A stretch of 64,000 nucleotides of DNA from G963662905 sp963676725 (GCA_963676725.1 OY781463.1:62001-126000); one strand, 5' to 3'; shown: positions 54,750 through 63,561, counted from the first letter of the stretch. Notes: a model not told the origin generated them from the sequence alone. Program-made: numbers and translations.

Positions 54750-55934
54750 TCATCGTTGCAAAAATGCAGTTGAACCATCAGGGAGGCTCGTAGGGCAAGA
54801 AAATTCCGGATTTGTAAGGAAAGAGCTGTCTTCGAGGCTAAGGATAAAATTTTTCACATCATTTAGTTCTGAGGATGTTAAGCGCGTTCCTCCATCGGCA
54901 ATATGGTGCATTAATGGATTGATATAGGGAGACCATTTTAATTCTTCGTTATAAAATTTAAGTACATCATCAAGCGTTTTAAAACGCCCATCATGCATAT
55001 ATGGCCCCTGAAACCGTATATTGCGCAATGTTGTTGCTTTATAAGCGCCTAGGTCGTTTGGGTCGCCTGTAATATGGTATCGGTCGCGGGGGTCTTCAAA
55101 ATTCCCCGTGAAGATGCTGTCTTTGCCGTTATTATAAAATAAATGCGTAGTAAACAGTGGGTTGCCGTAACCGCCATGGCAATGAAAGCAATCTGCACCT
55201 TCTTCCGTTGTGAATAAAATAAAGCCATTCAGCTCTGAATTGTTGAGTTGTTCTTCTCCTTTTAAATAGCGATCAAATTTGCTGTTGGAAGAATTTAATG
55301 TTCGGATAAATTGTGCAATGGCTTTGCTGATTCTTTTCATTGTGACATCTTTTGTGCCGAATGCTTTTGCAAAAAGATCCCTGTATTCTGGAATGGAGGC
55401 AATCAGTTGGGCGGTTTTGTTCGTGTCTCCATTTATTTCATGAGGCGCCAAAACCGACATCCATACAAAATCTTCAAGGTTTTGCATTTCCGGATTTGGT
55501 CCATTTTTGCTTACAATGCCATTCCAGCCATAACCGCTATCGTTCCAGACCAAATTAATCAGCGGCAGCATAACATGTGGCGCTTCCAATCCGCTTAAAC
55601 CATGAGGATGACCTTGGTAAACTGGGTGGTCTATGCCGCATTCAAAGCTGTTTTTTTGCAAATGACAGCTTCCGCAGCTCATTAATGAGTCGGGATGGCT
55701 GCGCCCCGATAATCGACCGTCATAAAATAAATATCTTCCCAAAGCGACTCCTTCTATAGTCATTGGATTGTCTTCAGGAATATTTAATTCCGTTGGGAAA
55801 CCAAAAGGAATTTCTATTTCGTAGGGAGTTGGTTTGTATGCTACCGGCTGATCAGGTTCCCCAGAATCCTTCTTAGAACAGGCTGCCCCAAGAATTAGGA
55901 ATCCAAAAATTATATAGAACCTGAGTGTCTTCAT
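54750..55934 (-). CDS. Di-haem cytochrome-c-peroxidase/MauG-family lipoprotein (MbnH-like)
   Basis: 394 aa. Lipobox ILGAAC at the N-terminus predicts a lipoprotein. Two haem c sites are visible: CGSCH (87-91) and CFHCH (249-253), with FRGPYMHDGRF-like and ALGRYLFYDGRLS motifs typical of bacterial di-haem peroxidases and MauG relatives. In MbnH-type members the di-haem protein oxidises a tryptophan of its partner MbnP to kynurenine, creating a copper site. Here the gene overlaps an MbnP-like gene by 4 nt (ATGA type), so a MauG/MbnH-like job is more likely than general peroxide removal. That choice is inference from context. Confidence 0.85.
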   Translation of the reverse strand: MKTLRFYIIFGFLILGAACSKKDSGEPDQPVAYKPTPYEIEIPFGFPTELNIPEDNPMTIEGVALGRYLFYDGRLSGRSHPDSLMSCGSCHLQKNSFECGIDHPVYQGHPHGLSGLEAPHVMLPLINLVWNDSGYGWNGIVSKNGPNPEMQNLEDFVWMSVLAPHEINGDTNKTAQLIASIPEYRDLFAKAFGTKDVTMKRISKAIAQFIRTLNSSNSKFDRYLKGEEQLNNSELNGFILFTTEEGADCFHCHGGYGNPLFTTHLFYNNGKDSIFTGNFEDPRDRYHITGDPNDLGAYKATTLRNIRFQGPYMHDGRFKTLDDVLKFYNEELKWSPYINPLMHHIADGGTRLTSSELNDVKNFILSLEDSSFLTNPEFSCPTSLPDGSTAFLQR

Positions 55935-56770
55935 AAATTATTTTTTGCTTTGAACAAAGCCCGAAAAACGTCCTTTTTCCCGTTTTCACAACCTTTCTGC
56001 ATAGCCTCCTGCGATTGCATGGTGTTTTCGGAATAGTCTCCATGATTATAAACATTAGGATTTTGAAACCAATTTTGTATTTCCATAACAATATTGATAT
56101 CAGAGGTTTCGCCTTCAGAAATTTGTAATTGTTCAAGAGATAAACCTACAGTAAAATAATTTTGCACGAAGCCAATAATATCTGGAACGTAGGCGGAATC
56201 ATTTTTATAGATCTGGCCAATGCCAAGATGAAATTCAAAAGGACGATTGTTGGTCATAAGGTCGTTTTCCCATTTCCCATTCAGCTTTAAATAATGGTAG
56301 CCGCCACCTAAAAATTCGGGCCAGAACATATCCCGTTCCGGTGGGTTCAGAAACATCAGGCTTTGGTTTTTTTCTTCATTAATCCCAAAAGTAAAGCTGA
56401 TGGAATCATAATTCCCTGTGGGGATTTTGTCTGAAATATTCCAGTTTTGGGTTTCCGGTAGGTCGTTGTCAATATACCATATATCCTGCCACGCCTCTAT
56501 TGAAACGTCATTTTGATTTTCTCCATGCAAAACCACATCAGAAATAAAATACTGTACTTCCGTAATCAAATAATGATTTCCGGCAGCATTTGTATAACAC
56601 ATAGTGTCTGTATTTAATGGCATGCCATCCGCTTCATGGATAAAATGCAGGCTGATTTTCCCGTAGGGCTCTTCCTGTGGAGGGGTGTCGGTGGATTTGC
56701 TGCATGATGATAAAAAGCAACTGAACAGCCCAAGGAAGAGGAACATCAATAATTTAAGCCGCTTATTCAT
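55931..56770 (-). CDS. MbnP-family lipoprotein, putative copper-binding protein
   Basis: 279 aa from MNKRLKLLMF; upstream codons overlap the previous gene and lack a signal. Lipobox FLSSC. The body (ISLHFIHEADGMPL, YLITEVQYFISDVVL, DSISFTFGINEEKN, MFWPEFLGGGYHYLKLNGKW, FEFHLGIG) fits the MbnP family of periplasmic copper-binding proteins, whose metal site forms after a di-haem partner oxidises a tryptophan. Candidate Trp residues occur in AWQDIWYIDND and MFWPEF; which one would be modified cannot be told. The genes on both sides are an OprC-like receptor operon and the di-haem protein. Confidence 0.83.
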   Translation of the reverse strand: MNKRLKLLMFLFLGLFSCFLSSCSKSTDTPPQEEPYGKISLHFIHEADGMPLNTDTMCYTNAAGNHYLITEVQYFISDVVLHGENQNDVSIEAWQDIWYIDNDLPETQNWNISDKIPTGNYDSISFTFGINEEKNQSLMFLNPPERDMFWPEFLGGGYHYLKLNGKWENDLMTNNRPFEFHLGIGQIYKNDSAYVPDIIGFVQNYFTVGLSLEQLQISEGETSDINIVMEIQNWFQNPNVYNHGDYSENTMQSQEAMQKGCENGKKDVFRALFKAKNNL

Positions 56771-57131
56771 AAGGCAATGTACCTGAAACAATAACGTAAC
56801 GTGTTGTGTCGTATGAGCTTGATGCTTGTTTAAGGGTTTTTCCATTTTGAAGTACGCTTAGGGATATCCTATTCGCCGGATTATAATAACGGGCAGCCAT
56901 GAAATATATTTGACCTTCAGTGGCACTAAAGCTTTTCACCCATTCGTCCTGAGCACTCGTGGGCTGAATAATTTCTGTGGTTTTTTCTCCGTCCTGATTG
57001 ACCCAAGTAAGGTGGTATTCACTGGATGCTCCACTAACACGGTATTTTACAATGCTTTCAGTGTTTTGGTCATTGCATGAAATGCCAAAAATCATCAAGA
57101 GGGCTATAAAGGGGATGTAGGATTTTTTCAT
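56763..57131 (-). CDS. Small lipoprotein, MmpS-like fold
   Basis: 122 aa. Signal with lipobox FGISC. The rest (VKYRVSGASSEYHLTWVNQDGEKT, WVKSFSATEGQIYFMAARY, ISLSVLQNGKTLKQASSSYD, YVIVSGTLP) reads like the MmpS-type beta-sandwich that accompanies transporters in other phyla. Family match is by pattern only. It starts 4 nt after the TonB receptor stop and overlaps the MbnP-like gene by 8 nt, so it belongs to the same copper-related operon. It has few Met, His or Cys residues, so direct metal binding is not obvious; a role in complex assembly is possible. Confidence 0.65.
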   Translation of the reverse strand: MKKSYIPFIALLMIFGISCNDQNTESIVKYRVSGASSEYHLTWVNQDGEKTTEIIQPTSAQDEWVKSFSATEGQIYFMAARYYNPANRISLSVLQNGKTLKQASSSYDTTRYVIVSGTLPYE

Positions 57132-57135
57132 AAGG

Positions 57136-59472
57136 CTAAATAGTAAAAATCAGGTTCATAAAAAAGATGCGCCCGGGTTCCCATAATGGCCCGGATTTAT
57201 CGATAAGTTTCCTGTTCAGGTGTTCATAATAATTTTTGTCGAAGATGTTTTGAACGCCTGCATGTACTTTAAAATGTGCATTATACTCATAACTCATTGT
57301 AAAATCTGCAACAATGTAGCCCTCAGAAGTTTGCTCTTCATATGCCTTGGAAACCTGGCTTTGCCCTGCCGCCAATCTTATTGTGGCAATGGGTTTTAGT
57401 CGGTCTTTTAATAAAGGGTAGCCAATATCAAATTTGATTTTTAGTGGAGGGATTTCCGGCAAAGGATCGTTTTTAATGATCTCTTCTTCGTAGGTTCCGT
57501 CTTCTTGTTTTACCCATGTAAATGCATTCGGATTGATGCCCATCGTATGGCCTAAAGTAAAAGCCAAAGATGGTTTCATTTGCTCCGGTGTGCGGTAAGC
57601 GGCTTCAAAACCTGTTAGGTACACATGATCTGCATTATAAAACTGCTTGACTCCGAGCACCCCTTTTGTTTGCGGCATTATTTGCGATGGGGGAAGAATA
57701 ACTCCTGTGATATAATCCTGAACATAGCTGTAAAATGCACCTATAAGAATATGCCCGATTTGCGGATTGTCGTAATGAAAAGTAATATCTGCTTCGGTAT
57801 TGCTCTCCGGTTTTAATTGCGGATTGCCTAAATAATCATAATTATCATAGCCTACTGGCAATAGAGTGATGAATCGCTCCACCATATCCGGATTGCGCAC
57901 CCCTCGACCAAAACTAACATCCAGGGTAAAATCTTTGTTGATATGATAAGATGCAGCCAATGAAAAGCTGAAGTTTGTAAAATCTGATGTCGTATTCATA
58001 TCCTCATATAAAGTGGTTCCATTCATGGCTTTCACTACCATTGGGTCGCTTTTGGCATGATTCAGGTCCATGCGAACCATGGCTTTGAGCATGATTTGGT
58101 TGATCGCTTTTTCCCAGCCGGCAAAAAGGCCATTATTCCGTATTTCTGCATTTCCCCAGAGCTGTTCCGTTTTTATTGGCATCGACGGATCCATTATTTT
58201 TGTTTTTGTGCGCTGGCCATCTTTTTCGATATATTCTGCATCAATACCCAAGATAAAATCTTCATTAAAGGCATGAATTTGCTGCTCTATTCTTCCGCCA
58301 CGATTTTTTGCATCTATGCTCGAAATAGCAACAACGGTATCGCCAAACGGACGATTTTTATTGTCCATAATATGCTCTACATCTGAAGAATAGATTTTTA
58401 ATTTTGTTTCCCTGAAGGTGTTCGAAAAGCCTTTTCCTTCATAGTCGAGGGAGAAAAGTTTTGTATTGTCGGTGCGCTCGTCCATTGGTAGTGTTGGGAA
58501 GTCGATATTGCGCCCATAGGAGAGGTCGGCAGAGAAGCGGAGAATATGGCCGTCAATTGGTTGCGCGCCAATCGAAGCACCCATATTGTATTTTTCGAAG
58601 GCGGCATCAACTTTTTGCTGATCTCCGTTTTTATAATCTCCATATTTCTTATAATTCCCCGATGCTGCAAAAAAGATGCGTTCGTTTCCCAAAGCAAAAT
58701 CAAGGTGTTCTTTGCTGCCTTCCCAATTTGTTTGCCATGATTTTAAAGCATTTAAAGTGAAGGTTTTATCTTCCATTGGCATGGCTTGATGGGTTTTTAG
58801 GTTTACAACGCCACCAAGGGATGGGCCATATTTTAGGCTAAATGGACCTTTGATCACTTCAATGCGTTCGATATCATCTAAATCGAAATGCGCTGCTGTG
58901 GGATCCATACGGTTTGGGCAGCCGCCTTCAATTTTCAAACCATCATTCCCTTGAATATTTAATTGATTGAATTTAAAACCCCTGATCACAGGATCGAGCG
59001 CCTGTCCGCCTTTCCGAATGCCATCAACATTAGGTAAATTGCGCAGTGCACCACCAATATCATTATGAGGTAAAGTTTGTAATTCCTTTTTGCTGAGAGT
59101 ATTTGTGGGTTGAAATGATTTTTCAAAACAAATGCTGTCCTGAATTTCCGTTTCCTGAAGTAGAATGCTGGATCGTTGTAATTGGATATTTAGTGTGGTG
59201 GATGCCGGAATTTCGAAACCATAAGTGGCGTCTTCATAATTGATATGCTGAACACGAATGGTATAACTGCCCTTTTTTGAGAATTTCAGGCGGTATTCCC
59301 CCTTCGCATTGCTGATGGTTCCTGTATTCGTTTCAATGATGCTTATTTGAGCGTTAGCAAGCCTTTCCTGATTCTGTGAATCGCTTATGGTGCCTTGCAA
59401 ATAATACTGTTGTGCTTGAATGCCCAAGCTCGCCAGTAAAAGGAAAATGAATAGTATTGTTGCCTTCTTCAT
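57136..59472 (-). CDS. TonB-dependent copper receptor (OprC/NosA-like)
   Basis: 778 aa from MKKATILFIFLLL, which begins a signal peptide ending ...GIQAQ; 18 in-frame codons upstream have no role. Residues ~25-100 form a CarboxypepD_reg-like domain. Residues ~125-230 form the plug (PHNDIGGALRNLPNVDG, KFNQLNIQGNDGLKIEGG, IEVIKGPFSLKYGPSLGGVV). The plug has GGCPNRMDP with Cys185 and Met189 (a CxxxM motif), and the barrel has DVEHIMDN with His367 and Met369 (HxM). Together these match the copper-binding residues known from OprC/NosA receptors. The last strand ends FFMNLIFTI. First gene of a four-gene operon with MmpS-like, MbnP-like and di-haem genes; copper uptake inferred. Confidence 0.87.
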   Translation of the reverse strand: MKKATILFIFLLLASLGIQAQQYYLQGTISDSQNQERLANAQISIIETNTGTISNAKGEYRLKFSKKGSYTIRVQHINYEDATYGFEIPASTTLNIQLQRSSILLQETEIQDSICFEKSFQPTNTLSKKELQTLPHNDIGGALRNLPNVDGIRKGGQALDPVIRGFKFNQLNIQGNDGLKIEGGCPNRMDPTAAHFDLDDIERIEVIKGPFSLKYGPSLGGVVNLKTHQAMPMEDKTFTLNALKSWQTNWEGSKEHLDFALGNERIFFAASGNYKKYGDYKNGDQQKVDAAFEKYNMGASIGAQPIDGHILRFSADLSYGRNIDFPTLPMDERTDNTKLFSLDYEGKGFSNTFRETKLKIYSSDVEHIMDNKNRPFGDTVVAISSIDAKNRGGRIEQQIHAFNEDFILGIDAEYIEKDGQRTKTKIMDPSMPIKTEQLWGNAEIRNNGLFAGWEKAINQIMLKAMVRMDLNHAKSDPMVVKAMNGTTLYEDMNTTSDFTNFSFSLAASYHINKDFTLDVSFGRGVRNPDMVERFITLLPVGYDNYDYLGNPQLKPESNTEADITFHYDNPQIGHILIGAFYSYVQDYITGVILPPSQIMPQTKGVLGVKQFYNADHVYLTGFEAAYRTPEQMKPSLAFTLGHTMGINPNAFTWVKQEDGTYEEEIIKNDPLPEIPPLKIKFDIGYPLLKDRLKPIATIRLAAGQSQVSKAYEEQTSEGYIVADFTMSYEYNAHFKVHAGVQNIFDKNYYEHLNRKLIDKSGPLWEPGRIFFMNLIFTI

Positions 59473-59487
59473 AGTATAGGGTTTCTG

Positions 59488-59495
59488 CAAAGATA
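59488..59495 (-). promoter_or_regulatory. Predicted -7 promoter box for the copper-receptor operon
   Basis: Minus strand reads TATCTTTG (TAnnTTTG), leaving a leader of only about 10 nt. No clear -33 element. Confidence 0.45.
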
Positions 59496-59538
59496 CATTT
59501 TTCAGGGCGATTGTTAATGCCTGCAATTATCAGTACGG

Positions 59539-59551
59539 ATGCATCATGCAT
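59539..59551. promoter_or_regulatory. ATGCAT-C-ATGCAT palindrome, candidate operator
   Basis: Symmetric 13-mer in the divergent region between the copper-receptor operon and the DUF2027-Smr gene, about 45 bp upstream of the operon's -7 box. GTAC occurs on each side (59533 and 59556) at slightly different distances. Operator role inferred only. Confidence 0.35.
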
Positions 59552-59556
59552 ATTTG

Positions 59557-59564
59557 TACCTTTG
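59557..59564 (+). promoter_or_regulatory. Possible -7 box on the plus strand
   Basis: TACCTTTG followed by CTGCAG, the same form as at 21174 and 18999. The next gene starts about 195 nt downstream, so the leader would be long. Confidence 0.25.
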
Positions 59565-59758
59565 CTGCAGATTCATAATAGAGACAGGTTTTTTTTAATT
59601 TGAGTTGCTCCTTTTATAAAGAATATTTGGTATTGGCAGAGTCTTGCGTTTCTTGTCAAAACGTTATTTTATTCTTTGCAAGCATATTTTTTAGGGCTTG
59701 CGCTTTTATAAGGGCGAAGGGCGTGATTTGGTGGTTAACGGATTAAAATAAGAAAATA

Positions 59759-60880
59759 ATGAAGTTTAAAAAAGGCGATCGTGTTAGTTTCCTGAATGAA
59801 ACAGGTGGTGGCATCATAAAAAAAATATTGAATTCAAAAACGGTTGCTGTTGAAACAGCGGACGGTTTTGAACTTCCTACTTTGATTACTGATTTGATTC
59901 TCTCTGAACGTAATATTGTGTCGAAATCAGAATTTTATGGCGATATTCTCGATGATGAGAAAACCAAAGCGAAAAAGGCTGCTGCCCAACAGGCAATTCA
60001 GGCGGAGGAATACGAAGAAGAATATTCGGAGCGGATTAATTCCATTGTAAAAATGAAAAGGAGAAATCCTGTTCCTGAAGGTATTTATTTGGGCTTTGCC
60101 CCGCAAAATCAGATGCTTTTCCTTTCTGGAGCTATAGATGTTTATGTGTTCAATAATACGCATTATGATGTCTTGATTAATTTGTTTTTGCAGGATCATG
60201 AAAGCGGATCATTTTATGGGCAGGATTATGATGCGATTCCTGCGGATTCAAAACTATTGCTCAATTCTATTGAAATTTCTGATATTGAGCGTTGGTCGCG
60301 CGGTATTATGCAAATGATGGTGCATACAGAAAAAGTAGACCAGCTGTATAAGCCAATGAGTGCTACATTTAATGTAAAGCCCAACCGTTTTACACGTGAG
60401 GATAATTTTAAAGAATATAGCCTGCTCGAAGAAAAGATGTTTCTCTTTGGTTTATGGGAAGTGGAGGATTTTATTCTGCTCCATCCCGAAGGGCGCAAAT
60501 TAAAAATCAGCGGCGAAGATTCTGTAAATGGAACCGCAGTGCACGTAAAACCAAAGCCTTTTATAGCACGCCATCAAACAGGACCGGGTGAGGCCGTTGT
60601 GGATCTTCATATTGAGGCAATTGCCGAAGATGTGAAAACAATGGATAAAGGCCAAATGCTTGGTTTCCAGGTTGGATATTTCACCAAGTGCATGGAGAGT
60701 GCCTTTACAAATCGTTTTTATAAAGTGACTTTTATCCACGGAATCGGTTCCGGCGTATTAAAAAATGCCCTGATTCAGGTTTTGAAAGATTATGATGGTA
60801 TTCAATATCAGGATGCTCCCATGTCAAACTTCGGAATGGGCGCTATTGATGTGCGTTTTCCAAGTCATAAGTTGCGTTAA
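59759..60880 (+). CDS. DUF2027 domain protein with C-terminal Smr domain
   Basis: 373 aa. The N-terminal ~70 residues (FKKGDRVSFLNETGGGIIKKILNSKTVAVETADGFE) form a MutS2-like KOW/SH3-type segment and ~120-270 the DUF2027 domain common in Bacteroidota. The C-terminal ~85 residues form an Smr domain: VVDLHIEAI, TFIHGIGSGVLKNAL, with the final FGMGAIDVRF strand. Smr domains are small endonuclease or RNA/DNA-binding modules. No signal peptide; cytoplasmic. The exact job is unknown, with nucleic-acid cleavage or ribosome-linked functions known for the Smr family. Its end overlaps the convergent universal stress gene by 4 bp. Confidence 0.88.
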   Translation: MKFKKGDRVSFLNETGGGIIKKILNSKTVAVETADGFELPTLITDLILSERNIVSKSEFYGDILDDEKTKAKKAAAQQAIQAEEYEEEYSERINSIVKMKRRNPVPEGIYLGFAPQNQMLFLSGAIDVYVFNNTHYDVLINLFLQDHESGSFYGQDYDAIPADSKLLLNSIEISDIERWSRGIMQMMVHTEKVDQLYKPMSATFNVKPNRFTREDNFKEYSLLEEKMFLFGLWEVEDFILLHPEGRKLKISGEDSVNGTAVHVKPKPFIARHQTGPGEAVVDLHIEAIAEDVKTMDKGQMLGFQVGYFTKCMESAFTNRFYKVTFIHGIGSGVLKNALIQVLKDYDGIQYQDAPMSNFGMGAIDVRFPSHKLR

Positions 60881-61749
60881 TCTTGTGGGCTAAACACCAA
60901 TAAAGGCTTCCCTGTTTTGAAAATATCTTTTCGTGTGATGGTATTGTGGAAAAGGTGATGTAAAAATCCATGCTTTTGCACCAAAAAAGCGATAATGTCC
61001 GGTGCAAATTCTTTAAAAACTTCCTGAATGCCTTTTTCGCCATCTTCGCAACGAATGATTTTAAAATCAATGAGGTCGGCATCAATTTCTTCGCTAAAAG
61101 ATTGTTCGAGGCTTTGGGTTTTAATGTCATCAAAGATTTCATCAGGGTCTAAATGCAAATGACGGCAATGAATTTTTGCATTGAAGAGCAGGGCAAAGTC
61201 AAGAAGAAAACGAATTTTGGCATTCACCACTTCCGAAAAGTCTGTGAGGAAAAGTATGTGCTCCAATGAGTTAGGATTCATCTCTTTGGAAATGGCCAAA
61301 ACCGGCACCTTGGCATGTTTGAATAATCTGGCTGCAACAGAACCACTATAAGGGTCTTTTTTGCCATTGCCTTCCGATCCTAAAATAAGCAAATCGGGGC
61401 TAAAATTATTGCAGGCCATGCGGATTTCTGTTTCAAAATCGCCGCCTTCAACATTCCATTCATAAGGAGGCATCTTTGCATTTTCTTGCTTGAACTCTTT
61501 TTCAATTTTCCCGAGAATTTCCTTCATTTGCGTTTCTGCCCTTTCACGCACTTCGGCCGAAAAACGCATATCCATCAAGGGAAGGCTCTCAACACTATCT
61601 GTGCCCGACATACCCTGGAGAACGATTTGTTCGTAATAACTGTGAAAGAAAATAATTTGAGCATTTGCCCTCTGGGCTGTATGCGCAGCAAAACGCATAA
61701 TATCGATGGTTGATGCCGAAAAGTCTACAGGAACTAATATCTTTTTCAT
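60877..61749 (-). CDS. Universal stress protein, tandem UspA domains
   Basis: 290 aa from MKKILVPVDFSAST, the normal Usp N-terminus; the ATG 7 codons earlier adds nothing. Residues ~1-150 are a canonical UspA domain with the ATP-binding pattern GSEGNGKKDPYSGSVAARL near residue 125 and ending HAKVPVLAIS. Residues ~150-290 are a second, weaker UspA domain (EHILFLTDFSEVVNAKIRFLLDFA) lacking the full GxxG-9x-GS loop. Tandem Usp proteins are cytosolic nucleotide-binding stress factors. The gene is convergent with and overlaps the DUF2027-Smr gene. Confidence 0.92.
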   Translation of the reverse strand: MKKILVPVDFSASTIDIMRFAAHTAQRANAQIIFFHSYYEQIVLQGMSGTDSVESLPLMDMRFSAEVRERAETQMKEILGKIEKEFKQENAKMPPYEWNVEGGDFETEIRMACNNFSPDLLILGSEGNGKKDPYSGSVAARLFKHAKVPVLAISKEMNPNSLEHILFLTDFSEVVNAKIRFLLDFALLFNAKIHCRHLHLDPDEIFDDIKTQSLEQSFSEEIDADLIDFKIIRCEDGEKGIQEVFKEFAPDIIAFLVQKHGFLHHLFHNTITRKDIFKTGKPLLVFSPQD

Positions 61750-61804
61750 GGTTTGAGGTTTTTTATCCAAATATATGGATTTAGCACCAAAGTCTCATAA
61801 AAAA

Positions 61805-62641
61805 TTAGCCGGAAATTGGTTTTTGCCTCAATTGTTGCACATAAAGGTAGAGACGGGCAAGCCCAAAAATCAGAACCAAGGAAAAAATAATGGCTGCCCC
61901 TGATGGGATGTTTAGCCAAAACGAAAGCCCGATACCGATTAGGGAACCAATGAAATTGATAATAATGGAATAAATAATGATGCTGCGGAATTTATTTGTA
62001 AACAGATTAGCCGTGCTTTGTGGAATTGTGAGCAAACTTATCACCAAAATAATCCCCGCTGTTCGTATGTTCAAGACAATTGTTAAAGCAACGAGCACCA
62101 ATAATAGGCTGGTAAAGAAATGAACCGGAATGCCTGTTGAATTTGCATAGCTTTCGTCAAAAGAAATAAATAGAATAATCCGCATAAATACTATGAAGAA
62201 AAGGCTGAGCAATATAGCCAAACCGGCCATCAGCCATAAATCGGTTGTTGTAACAGTAAGCAGGCTTCCAAATAAATACGTCATTAGATTGGGCGTATAA
62301 CCGGGGCTCATAAAAATAAATATAATGCCCAATGCCATGCCAAAAGACCACATAATGCCTATGGCAGAATCCTGACGGATGAGGTCTTTGCGTGATAAAA
62401 TATCAATGGCAAGTGCAGCAATTACAGCAAAAACTGCAGCACCCAGCAGCGGGCTTAAACCGAGGAAAAAAGCAATTCCAATCCCTCCAAAGGAAGCATG
62501 CGTAATGCCGCCACTGATAAAAACAATACGACGTGTTACTATATAAGTGCCTGCAATACCGCAACTTATAGCTGTAAGTAAAGACGCTATAAGTGCGTTA
62601 TTAAAAAATTGATACTGAAATAATTCGATAATTGCTTCCAT
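61805..62641 (-). CDS. Metal (zinc/manganese-type) ABC transporter permease
   Basis: 278 aa with about eight hydrophobic segments. MEAIIELFQYQFFNNALIASLLTAISCGIAGTYIVTRRIVFISGGITHASFGGIG is the standard N-terminus of ZnuB/MntB-type inner-membrane permeases (ABC-3 family). It works with the ATPase and binding protein upstream in the same direction. A 171-bp gap with a nested palindrome separates it from the ATPase gene, so coupling may be weaker than usual. Confidence 0.93.
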   Translation of the reverse strand: MEAIIELFQYQFFNNALIASLLTAISCGIAGTYIVTRRIVFISGGITHASFGGIGIAFFLGLSPLLGAAVFAVIAALAIDILSRKDLIRQDSAIGIMWSFGMALGIIFIFMSPGYTPNLMTYLFGSLLTVTTTDLWLMAGLAILLSLFFIVFMRIILFISFDESYANSTGIPVHFFTSLLLVLVALTIVLNIRTAGIILVISLLTIPQSTANLFTNKFRSIIIYSIIINFIGSLIGIGLSFWLNIPSGAAIIFSLVLIFGLARLYLYVQQLRQKPISG

Positions 62642-62667
62642 TATTTAGTGTGTTTCTATAAAGTACC

Positions 62668-62813
62668 GAGTTTGCTCTATAAAGTTCAAATTCAAGGTGC
62701 CATGCTGAGCACCGTCGAAGTGCGTGTGAAAAATCTAAACCGGATAATACTCAGGTATTTGAGGATTTAGATTTTGAGCAACATCGCAGAAGTTGGGCTT
62801 TATAGACGAACTC
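62668..62813. repeat. Nested palindromic element inside the metal-transporter operon
   Basis: Outer arms GAGTTTGCTCTATAAAG (62668-62684) and CTTTATAGACGAACTC (62798-62813); inner arms AAATCTAAACC (62731-62741) and GGATTTAGATTT (62763-62774). A GCTGAGCACCGTCGAAGTG motif sits in the left half, similar in style to the dispersed repeats at 18618 and 30516. The right end meets the last base of the ATPase stop codon. Non-coding; probably an inserted miniature repeat. Confidence 0.6.
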
Positions 62814-63559
62814 TATTTATGCTCTCCTAAAACCCGATGGGGTACTTTTCCGTGCGTAATAAGGTCTATCGGGCAATTATATGCCTGTAGCTGTTCTTGT
62901 GATATATGGTTCGATGGGTGATAATGCAGGGATTGATTGACGCAAGCAATCGTTTTTATTGTTGATGAAATAGTGCCAACATCATGGCTGACCATTACTA
63001 TGGCCATTTTTTTGTTTAATTCCTTGAGCATTCGGTACAGCTCGCCTTCAAAAGAGCTGTCAACATATGTGTTGGGCTCATCTAAAAAAAGAAGTTGGGG
63101 ATCAGAGATTAAAGCCCTGCACAAAAGCGTTTTTTGGATTTGTCCGCCCGATAACGCACCAACGGGTGATGAACTTTTGTCGGAAAGCCCTGATTGCTCA
63201 ATCAGTTGCTTTGCTTTGAGTTTATCCTTCTTGGAATATTTCCCAAAAACATTCCCTTTGCGGATCAGCCCCGAAAGCACAATTTCCAAAACGGTTACGG
63301 GGAAATTGGCGTCGATTTTTGTGTATTGGGGCAAATATCCGGGCTGACCCATTTCAGGATTTTTTTCAATAGAACCGCTAAAGGGCTTTAATAATCCCAG
63401 CATCACTTTTAATAAAGTGGTTTTTCCGCCGCCATTGGGTCCGATAATGCCTATAAAATCGAGTGGGTGAATATCAATGCTTGCATTTTTTACAACCACC
63501 TTATTATTATAACCGGCATCAATATTTTTTAGGCTGAGTAATGCGTTTGTTGTGTGCAT
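62813..63559 (-). CDS. Metal ABC transporter ATP-binding protein (Znu/Mnt-type)
   Basis: 248 aa from MHTTNALLSLKN; the frame is open 16 codons earlier but those overlap the binding-protein gene. Walker A GPNGGGKTTLL, signature LSGGQIQKTLLCRAL, Walker B QLLFLDEPN and the H-loop VSHDVG are all intact. The sequence around DAGYNNKVVVKNASIDI matches ZnuC/MntA-type ATPases that drive uptake of Zn2+ or Mn2+. It begins 2 nt after the binding-protein gene and is followed by a palindromic insert before the permease gene. Confidence 0.93.
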   Translation of the reverse strand: MHTTNALLSLKNIDAGYNNKVVVKNASIDIHPLDFIGIIGPNGGGKTTLLKVMLGLLKPFSGSIEKNPEMGQPGYLPQYTKIDANFPVTVLEIVLSGLIRKGNVFGKYSKKDKLKAKQLIEQSGLSDKSSSPVGALSGGQIQKTLLCRALISDPQLLFLDEPNTYVDSSFEGELYRMLKELNKKMAIVMVSHDVGTISSTIKTIACVNQSLHYHPSNHISQEQLQAYNCPIDLITHGKVPHRVLGEHK

Positions 63560-63561
63560 AG

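Noticed and set aside
54723..54750. AT-only hairpin (ATTTTATT / AATAAAAT) as terminator of the copper operon
   Set aside because: Stem has no G-C pairs and overlaps the stop codon; too weak to call.
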